The translations under genes were made by a program, and so were the position numbers. The notes under the pieces were generated by a model. The model ran no database searches, was not told the DNA's origin, and worked only from the letters and a program-made list of their open reading frames with translations. Shown piece by piece: positions 55,703 through 64,000 of a stretch of DNA of 64,000 bases. Source of the stretch: Aralia elata (taxonomy: Eukaryota; Streptophyta; Magnoliopsida; Apiales; Araliaceae); contig CM068382.1 in NCBI GenBank assembly GCA_034770075.1, positions 10,868,685 to 10,932,684 on the forward strand, in the 5' to 3' direction. How positions within the stretch are numbered: the first letter of the stretch is position 1; each line of letters starts with the position of its first letter.

Positions 55703-57162
55703 TATTTTTTTTATATAACAACGGACCTTGCATGTTTATGACATGCCACAACAAATTTTAATAGTAAATTGCACATGTTTTATTGTCCCAAAATAAAATA
55801 ATATAGAATATTAACTTCCTTTTGGTTATATATATTCATATTCATTAATGTTGCTGCCTGCATCAGTTGACAATTGATCAACTTAAATAAGCAGTTGAGT
55901 TGAAATTGTACACCAAATAGACCAATAAATAAAATATTATCAATCCTTTAGTTCTTTTATGCTTGTACGCTTCACTTTTCTTTTTATATATACATAAAAG
56001 CATAATTAAAATTCTAAAAAAAAATATATATTCTCTTTTGCTAGAAAAATAATTAACTCGGCTATTTTACCATCCTTCACTCGACTTCCAAACTCTTTGT
56101 CTCTACATTTTTATTACCATATTAGCATCTTGATCTTACCATTATATCATATTTTCGTACGCTCTCTTCTTTCTTTTCTTTTTTCCTTCTGATTAGTTAG
56201 TGTTTTTATTACAATTTATATCCATTCTATCAATAATGTTTAATTACATAATCTTTTTGTTATTATTAAAAAATATATGTATAATTATTCAAGTTTCAAT
56301 AAAAAAAATTATTATTATATAAATAGATTTTCTTTTTTGAACGCCCTCACTTTGGAAGAGTATGAATAGATGAATCATTAATTTAAAAATCACTATTCTA
56401 TTATTTTAATAATATGAAGAGAATTAAAATATACTTGATAATTAACTATAATTATTTATATTAAAATTAAACAAATTTAAATAAATTTTAATTTTTAAAA
56501 TTTCATAAGTAATCTTAAAAATCAAGATGTATGAGAGTCTTTTGAAAATTCATACCCTAGGTTTTTAACACGTGAAGGAATGAAAAATTCCAAGCAGTTG
56601 GTTTAAAATTTTGTCGGCCGCAATCCTTTTTCTTTAACATTTCTAGATTATCATTTTGACCAATTGTTTGCATGCATTTCCTTTCGGACCAAGAAATGAC
56701 TCTCTAGTCTAGTCCCTACCTGTGTAATCACTTCTAAGTTCAATATTAGTATTCTTTTTTGGGACAAGTAGGCATCTATATAGAATATACTCCCTATATA
56801 ACGTAATTGAATAAGACTTCTTGTTTGTTTGTTAATGTGTTGAAACTTGAATTATTATTTTTTTTTAAAAGAATGTTATATACATATATAAGAATAAATT
56901 TATGTTTATATTAGATATTGATGTACATAAATATATAAAATAAAATGGTATAAAAAAATAACTTAAATATTAATGTTCTATTTATTATTTACAGTTCTAC
57001 GTTAATCGCAGTCATAATATTATACAAAATTATGTAAAAATTAATAAAGATTAATGAATATGAGCTCCACGACGCCCAACATCAACACAAATTAATAGTA
57101 ATAATAATAGTAATAAATAAATAAAAATAACAGTGTCAATATTATTAATTTATATGATATGT

Positions 57163-57164
57163 TG

Positions 57165-57195
<31 letters not shown>
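57163..57195. repeat. TTA microsatellite
   Basis: About 11 copies of TTA/TAT. In the second copy of the duplication (about 62,458) only three or four units are present. Confidence 0.85.
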
Positions 57196-57376
57196 GGATT
57201 AAACTACTAAAAATAATTTTTTGGGTCACAAAAAATGTTCCTGAAGCAGACAATTCATAATAGATGGGTTAGATTGGTGCATCTTTATTGTCTTTGTCGG
57301 CCACTCATTAATTTTTCTTTTAAAATATCTCTATCATATGCTCATACAAGTGGCAAATTAATGATGGTAGAAAACC

Positions 57377-57378
<2 letters not shown>

Positions 57379-57407
<29 letters not shown>
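57379..57407. repeat. C29 homopolymer
   Basis: Twenty-nine consecutive C (G on the other strand) directly after AGAAAACCAA. The paralogous site at about 62,650 has ordinary mixed sequence. Capable of i-motif or G-quadruplex formation, or an assembly artefact in length. Confidence 0.9.
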
Positions 57408-57410
<3 letters not shown>

Positions 57411-57603
57411 TCGATCAACAAAGTGGTCCACACAATGACTACCTGGTTTGAAATTTATTTATTGATTTATTTTTAATGTGATTCTAGATTATTGGCCTTC
57501 TGTAATTTCCTTCTTTTTATAGCGCAAGCAGTATGTAATTTCATTTCTCTCCAACTATATCTACCTTAACTGGTTTCATTACGTTACGTGGGATCATATA
57601 TAA

Positions 57604-58446
57604 GCCCCGTTTGTTTCGGTTAATTTTTAATTTTTAATTTTTGGAAAATTATATGAGTGGTGTTCGTCCCAATTTATAGGTACAAAAATTACTAAAAACT
57701 AGAAGCTGAGTACAAGTATCTTAATGCATAAAAAAGTTGGAACTTAGAATTACTTATTTAGGTGCTTCTCAAATCAACTTCCCAACTCTTAATAAAATAA
57801 AATTATATTATTTATATATACTACATATTGTATACTATACAAATAAATATTTATATTAATGTAGTAATATTTATATTATATTTTTTTTATATATGTTAAT
57901 TTATATATATATATATATTATATAATAAATAATTAAATATAATATATGTTTATGTATGTACAAATATATATTAATAAATAAAATATATATATATAGCAAT
58001 AATTATATAAATAATTATATATTAATATGTATTTATACATAATTAACTATCTAATATATAAAAAATATTAATAAAAAACTACATATTAATATATATTTTA
58101 TAAATAATTAAATATATAACATAAGATTTATATTTTAAATATATATATATTAATAAATAAACATAATATATATATATATCAATAAATAATTATATATATA
58201 CATAATTAACTATATAATATAAGATTTATATTTTAAATATATATTTTTTATGTACATACAAATAAACATATTAATTAATATTTTGTTATCAGAATCTAAT
58301 TTATCAGATTATTTGTCAAACATTCATTAACAGATTTCAGAGAATCAATTTAACAAACGGTAGTTAACAATTTTTAAAGAATCAGAATCATAATAAGCTT
58401 TTAAGAATCAGACGCTAAAAATAAAAGAGTGGAGACAAACAGGGCC
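57604..58446. mobile_element. AT-rich MITE-like element with GTTTGTTTC termini
   Basis: GCCCCGTTTGTTTCGG on the left and, reverse-complemented, GGCCCTGTTTGTCTCC on the right. The interior is mostly TATATA/AATAAATA sequence. A second copy is at 62,899-63,648, as part of the large duplication. Confidence 0.6.
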
Positions 58447-59034
58447 ACAGGGGGCTTTGATTCTAAGGGAGATTTGGGAAAATGATGAGGGAAGAACAAG
58501 CGCCTGGATTGATCTTGAATTTTTTGACTTCTGTCCAGTGATAAATTTAAATTTGTGGCTTTGTATAGTAAAAAATATATTTATATATATCTAAATACTA
58601 GTTTGAAAGATGAAGTTGTAATATAGTAGTAATAAATAAACAGTGGTTAGATCAAACTCCACAAATTACTCAAATTTAAAGCAACTTTTAAGTAGACTCT
58701 TCTAAATTATGTCACTCATTACGTCTAACAAAATCACAATATTAAATTACTACTACTACTACTACTTGATATTTACACACTTGAGCCTTGAGGCATGAGT
58801 GAGAGAGAAAGAGGTCATCCATTATATTAAATCTTGTTTCTTTTGAATAAACATGTTGATAAAAGTGTATTCAATATGGTCTTCTTTATGTAATTAATAA
58901 TGTTTTGGGTGATTAAAAAAAAAAGATAAAAAAAATGTATATGGTTGTTAGACTCGCCATCTATGCATGGTAAATTATTTATTAATTATATTTTAACACG
59001 TTATTTTGTAAATTATTTTTTGTAAGAGTTTTCT

Positions 59035-59147
59035 TTTTTTTTTGAAAGCCCATTTTTTAAATTCACCTAAGTAAAAATTGAACTTGAGACTTAAAGGTCA
59101 CAATATTACCTCAATCTTAACAACAAGATTAAGATCTGGTTGGCTTC
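59035..59147 (-). mobile_element. tRNA-derived SINE, same family as 24,204-24,440
   Basis: The minus-strand copy shares GAACTTGAGACTTAAAGGTCACA-type wording (complement of the B-box side), a GAAAGCC start after a T-run (its poly(A)) and GATCTGGTTGGC at the other end. Imperfect direct repeats GTAAGAGTTTTCT (59022-59034) and GTAAAAGTTCTCT (59148-59160), 11 of 13 matching. Confidence 0.7.
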
Positions 59148-59380
59148 GTAAAAGTTCTCTAATTGGCCTGATTAATTTTAATTAAAAAAGAGAAACTGGA
59201 TAAATCCAACGACAATGAGTACTTCTAAAACATGAAAAATGTGTCGTACAATTCAGCTTGAGTGGTCATGAGTCATGAGCCAACCTTTATAGTAGTAATA
59301 TTTTCCAAATTCCATGGCCCACTGGTCCCATGCCACTGTACAAACCTTGGCAACCAAGTAACTGTATCATTCCACCACTG

Positions 59381-59577
59381 CTATAAATAAAAGCCCTTCT
59401 CACTCTCCTCATCACGCTCTAATATTTATTTATTTATATCTCACTTGGAATATTCCTCTGCCTATTTCTTGCTAGAACCAAACACTTTTCACCTCTGTTT
59501 TCCTCTGTTTTTGCTCTGTTCTTTCAAATATTAATCCATTTCCACCTTCTAAAATTGCCAAAATCCAGCTCAAAGAA
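59381..59577 (+). promoter_or_regulatory. Promoter and leader of G5
   Basis: TATA box CTATAAATAA at 59,381, followed by AAGCCCTTCTCACTCTCCTC. The leader of about 160 nt holds ATTCCTCTGCC (59,452) and the cluster ACCTCTGTTTTCCTCTG, TTTTTGCTCTG (59,491-59,519). The start is preceded by CTCAAAGAA. Confidence 0.68.
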
Positions 59578-59817
59578 ATGGAAATTACAGCCTCTAAGCC
59601 AAAGATTAATCCAAATCAAAGCCTTCCCCCAAAAAGAGGGCAGATCAAGATGAAGATATTAAGCAAATTCCTCAAATCGATTGCCGGCGGATCAAAAAGA
59701 AAAGGAAGGGAAATTGATGAGATGTCTCTTAGCTCAACTTCCACTACTCCACATGAAACACCAAGTGGGTATAACTCCGATGACCATTCTGACGGAAGAT
59801 CTGTTCTGGATTTATGA
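59578..59817 (+). CDS. G5: small basic protein of the family, subfamily B (79 aa)
   Basis: N-terminus MEITASKPKINPN, core LPPKRGQIKMKILSKFLK (residues 16-33), a short basic stretch (GGSKRKGREIDEM), then SLSSTSTTPHETPSGYNSDD and a longer acidic tail (HSDGRSVLDL). Closest to G4 in the N-terminus and in the SLxSTxTTP linker. The Y-N-S-D motif is internal here, followed by 11 residues. Single exon, no cysteine, no signal peptide. It lies inside the large tandem duplication. Function unknown. Confidence 0.78.
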   Translation: MEITASKPKINPNQSLPPKRGQIKMKILSKFLKSIAGGSKRKGREIDEMSLSSTSTTPHETPSGYNSDDHSDGRSVLDL

Positions 59818-60189
59818 ATTTTGGGGTTTTATGTACAGTTGAAATCTGAGAAACAGAGGTTTTAATAGTTTATTATCTCATCATCAGGTTGTATTTGTAA
59901 ATTATTATTATTATTTTTAATTTTTAATTGTGTATTTTGAATTCATAGAACTGAAAGGAAAGGATGAGATTGATTTTTGAATATTATTAATTTCCCGACT
60001 ATCTTCATCAGAATTACTAGTATTAATTAGTTTTCAGTTGGTCGATTTGTGAGGCCAATCGCAATCAGGTGTGCTGCTTGGAAAAATTATTGCTCACTTC
60101 TTTGTTTGACCTCTTCTTTGGTTGGATTCTGGCTGTGTATGACATGATATAGGTTCAATTTTACTAGAGGATCTTATTACCATTTTTCA

Positions 60190-61655
60190 CATCTTTATGA
60201 TCTAGCACCCTCCAAATTACCATCCACTTTCAATGTCGTTTTTAAAGTTCATTTTTCGTTAATTGGGTCCTTAAAGTGGCATTTTTTGACATTTTCGTTC
60301 ATTTTACCCTATTTTACCCCCACCCGACCCATTTTGACCGAAACCGAACCAGTTTGACCCGACCCAATTTCATCAACTATTTTTTTTTTAAAAAAAACTA
60401 AAAAGTTTTAAAATTATTTAACAAATAATTATTAGTTAAAAATTCTTTTAAAAATAATATTTTATTTTAAAATATTAAAAATTATTATTATTTTAAAATT
60501 AATTATTATTTTAAAAATAATTATTATTTTAAAAATAATATTTTATTTTAAAATATTAAAAATACTTATTATTTTAAATATTTTTAAAAATAATTATTAT
60601 TTTCAAGAAAAATATTAAAATCTTTTATTTTTTCATAAAATGAGTAAACTTTCATAAAATATAGACTCAAAATATTTATTTAAAAATAATTATTTTTAAT
60701 ATTTTAAAATAAAATATTATTTTTAGAATAATTTTAAAATAATAATTATTTTTATATTTAAAAATAAAATATTATTTTAAAAAAGTTTTAAAAATAATTA
60801 TTATTTTCAGAAGAAAAAAAAATTTAAAACTTTTATTTTTTTCAAAAATGAGTAAAATTTCATAAAATATAGATTCAAAAGAATTAAAGTTTAAATTTTT
60901 TTAATTCTTAATTATTTTTATGAAAATTTACACATCTTTAAAAAATAAATATTTCTAGTTTTGTTTTATGAAAATAAAAAAAAATTTATTTACTTTTTTT
61001 GAATCTATATTTTATGAAACTTTACTCATTTGTAAAAAAAATTAAAATTTTCTTTTTTTCTGAAAATAAAGTTTAATTTTTTTGTTTAATTTTTTTGAAT
61101 CTATATTTTATAAAACTTTACTCATTTTTTTTTAAAATGATAAATTTTCTAATTTTTTTTCCTTAAAAAATAATAATTTTTAAAACTTTTTAATTTCTTT
61201 TTTTTAAAAAAAAATTGAATCAATTTTTTTTATTTATCTTTTACTGTTTTTCGTATTTTACATATTAAATGAAAAAAAAATCTACTTTTTTTAAAAATAA
61301 AGTTTTACTTTTTTATTTAATTTTTTTGAATCTATATTTTATGAATCTATATTTTTTCTTAAAAATAAGAATTATTTTTAAAAATATTTAAAATAATAAT
61401 AATTTTTAAGATTTTAAAATAAAATATTTTTTTATAATTATTTTTAATATTTTAAAATAAAATATTTTTTTAGTTTTTTTTAAAAAAAATAATTAGTGAA
61501 ATTGGGTCGGATTGGTCAAAATGGGTCGAATTGGCCAAATCGAGTAAAAAGAACGAAAACGCAAAAAAATACCACTTTAAAGATCCAATTGACGAAAAAT
61601 GTACTTTAGGGACGACATTAAAAGTGGGTGCCAACTTGGAGAGTCATATTTGCCA
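60190..61655. mobile_element. AT-rich fold-back transposon, about 1.45 kb
   Basis: Ends of about 170 bp are inverted copies: left CCACTTTCAATGTCG, CATTTTTCGTTAATTGGGTC and GACCCATTTTGACC; right GGTCAAAATGGGTCGAATTG, GACGAAAAATGTACTTTAGG and CGACATTAAAAGTGGGTGCC. The middle (60,380-61,490) is almost pure A/T with words such as CATAAAATATAGA and TCTATATTTTATGAA in opposite orientations, so it can also fold. No clean target duplication found and no coding. Confidence 0.75.
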
Positions 61656-61811
61656 TTCAGCCAATATTATTTTGTTTCATTGAAGATTGCCCCTTCTTCT
61701 TTCTTTTCATTCTTAAATTTAAGTGTTTTTCCCCATATGAGGTTAGTATAGCTAGTGGCAATTGATCGAGCATGTCTATCTAATCAACTGACATATAAGA
61801 ATTTGAGTATT

Positions 61812-64000
61812 TAAATATACTTGATAATTATTTATATTAAAATTAAACAAATTTAAATAAATTTTAATTTTTAAAATTTCATAAGTAATCTTAAAAATCA
61901 AGATGTATGAGAGTCTTTTGAAAATTCATACCCTAGGTTTTTAACACGTGAAGGAATGAAAAATTCCAAGCAGTTGGTTTAAAATTTTGTCGGCCGCAAT
62001 CCTTTTTCTTTAACATTTCTAGATAATCATTTTGACCAATTGTTTGCATGCATTTCCTTTCGGACCAAGAAATGACTCTCTAGTCTAGTCTCTACCTATG
62101 TAATCACGTCTAAGTTCTATATTATTATTCGTTTTTTGGACAAGCAGGCATCTTGTTTGTTTGTTAATTTGTTGAAACTTGAGTTATTATTTTTTTAAAA
62201 GAATGTTATATACATGTATAAGAACAAATTCATGTTTGTATTAAATATGGATGCATGTAAATATATAAAATAAAAGGGTGTATAAAAAAGACATCAGTAT
62301 TAATGTTCTATTTATCATTTACGTATAATCTTATACAGAAAATTATGCAAAGATTAATGAATATGAGCTCCACCACACCCAGCATCAACAAAAATTAATA
62401 GCAGTGGTAATAAATAAATAAAAATAACAGTGTCAATTTATTAATTTATATTATATGTTATTATTATTACGGATTAAACTACTACTAATAATAATTTTTT
62501 GGGTAGGGGTAGGTCACAAAAAATGTTCCTGAAGCAGACAAATAATAATAGATGGGTTAGATTCGTGCATCTTTATTGTCTTTGTCGACTTCTTTTAAAA
62601 TAGCCCTATCATATGGCTCATACAAGTGAAGTGGCAAATTAATGATGGTAGACTTGAACAGTTTGGGACCATTAAAAATCTCTCCCCAAACACTTGATCA
62701 ACAAATTGATCCAAACAATGACTACCTGGTGACGCAGGTTTGAAATTTATTTTATTTTATTTATTTTTAATGTGATTCTAGATTATTGGCCTTCTGTAAT
62801 TTCCTTCTTTTTATAGCGCAAGCAGTATGCAATTTCATTTCTCTCCAAATATATCTACCTTAACTGGTTTCATTACGTTACGTGGGATCATATATAAGCC
62901 CCGTTTGTTTCGGTTTTTTCTTGACAACTTTTAATTTTTGATTTCTAAAAAATTACATAAATGGTGTTTGTTTTAACTTTTAGGTCCAAAAGTTACCAAA
63001 AATTAGAAACTGAGTACAAGTACCCTAATGCATAAAAAAACTGAAAGCTAGAATCACCTATTTAGGTGCTTCACAAATCAACCTTTTAACTTCCCAACTC
63101 TTAATAAAATAAAATTATATTATTTATATATACTACATATTATATAATATACAAATAAATATTTATATTAATGTCATAATATTTATATTATATTTTTATA
63201 TATGTTAATATATATATATTATATTATATATATAATATTAATAAATAATTACATATTAATATATTTATAAATAATTAAATATATAACATAAGATTTATAT
63301 TTTAAATATATATATATATATATATATATACAAATATATATTAATAAATAAACATAATATATATTAATAAATAATTATATATTAATATGTATATATATAC
63401 ATAATCAACTATATAATATAAGATTTATATTTTAAATATATATTTTTTATGTACATACAAATAAACATATTAATTAATATTTTGTTATCAGAATCTAGCT
63501 TATCAGATTATTTGTCAAACACTCATTAACAGATTTTACAAAATCAGCTTAACAAACGTTAGTTAACAACTTTTAAAGAATCAGAATAATAATCAACTTT
63601 TAAGAATCCGAAGCTAAAAATAAAAAAGTGGAGACAAATATGGGCCACAGGGGGCTTTGATTCTGTTAGTTTTGATTCTAAGGGAAATTTGGGAAAGTGA
63701 CGAGGAAAGAACAAGCGCCTGATTGATTTTCAAATTTTTGACTTCTGTCCAATGATAAATTTAAACTTGTGATAACTAAATAGTTTGAAAGATGAAGTAG
63801 TAATATAGTAATAAATACTGTTTAGGTCAACTCCACAAATTACTCAAATTTGATGCAACTTTTAAGTAGAATCTTCTAAATTATGTCACTCATTACGTCT
63901 GACAAAATCACAATATTAAATTACTAGTACTACTACTTGATATTGACACACTTGAGCCTTGAGGCATGAGTGAAAAGAGAAAGAGGTCATCCATTATATT
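61812..64000 (+). repeat. Tandem duplication, second copy (truncated by window end)
   Basis: Second copy of 56,427-58,830, including the MITE with GTTTGTTTC ends (62,899-63,648). It ends at the window edge, 5,171 bp from the matching base of copy 1, before the position where the paralog of G5 would lie. Confidence 0.9.

Larger units (their letters stand above)
56427..61811 (+). repeat. Tandem duplication, first copy, containing G5
   Basis: From about 56,427 to 58,830 it is strongly similar to 61,812-64,000. Landmarks: CATACCCTAGGTTTTTAACA, TTGTCGGCCGCAATCC, GGATCATATATAAGCCCCG, AACAAGCGCCTG, AAGAGGTCATCCATTATATT. The period is about 5.39 kb at the left edge and 5.17 kb at the right edge of the window because of indels. 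Confidence 0.9.

Noticed and set aside
57235..57438. 67-residue open frame with a poly-proline stretch
   Set aside because: The proline run is the translation of the C29 homopolymer; the duplicate copy has no such frame.

Overview
This is a stretch of eudicot plant nuclear DNA. It is very AT-rich, most of it is repeats, and the transposable elements are plant types: a Ty1/copia retrotransposon, a Gypsy-type solo LTR, hAT, Mutator-like (MULE), PIF/Harbinger-like and Stowaway-like elements, tRNA-derived SINEs and a LINE relic. Genes have plant promoters and plant poly(A) signals. There is no operon, ribosomal RNA gene, convincing tRNA gene or CRISPR array. The species cannot be fixed from the sequence.

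The only apparently intact host genes are five short, intronless, same-strand paralogs (here G1 to G5, starting at 25,270, 41,443, 45,540, 53,329 and 59,578). They encode 69 to 87 residue proteins with the layout: variable polar N-terminus, an invariant basic core around PP-K/R-RG-Q/K-I, a likely amphipathic helix, a Ser/Pro/Thr-rich linker, and a C-terminal Y/F-N-S-D motif. G1 to G3 form one subfamily and G4 and G5 another. All five carry repeated CCTCTG-T(n) pyrimidine blocks in the leader just before the start codon. G1 and G2 also share a four-residue upstream ORF and a strong 3'UTR hairpin. I do not recognise the function. This array is the best candidate for an undescribed system in the window.

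Layout. 1-2.6 kb: LINE relic on the minus strand broken by two hAT MITEs, one of which carries a SINE. 2.7-4.1 kb: a 1.43 kb fold-back MULE with 9-bp target duplication. 4.1-12.6 kb: mostly featureless, with a broken membrane-protein gene (about 9.0-9.9 kb) and a short tandem repeat (10.3-10.6 kb). 12.6-13.7 kb: a Pack-MULE carrying pieces of an F-box/kelch gene. 15.4-26.3 kb: duplication unit 1, with a copia element (17.0-23.1 kb) and G1. 26.3-42.3 kb: duplication unit 2, holding a nested stack (captured DUF1645-like gene, split by a hAT transposon, split by a Gypsy solo LTR) and then G2. 43.4-45.2 kb: a Harbinger-like element with a minisatellite, directly before G3. 46-59 kb: AT-rich DNA with MITEs and G4. 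56.4 kb to the end: a tandem duplication of about 5.2-5.4 kb whose first copy contains G5; the second copy runs off the window, so a sixth gene is predicted just outside.

The small genes look like a family grown by segmental tandem duplication. The paralogous blocks give empty-site controls that prove several transposon insertions. Protein family names come from motif recognition by eye; no database search was possible.
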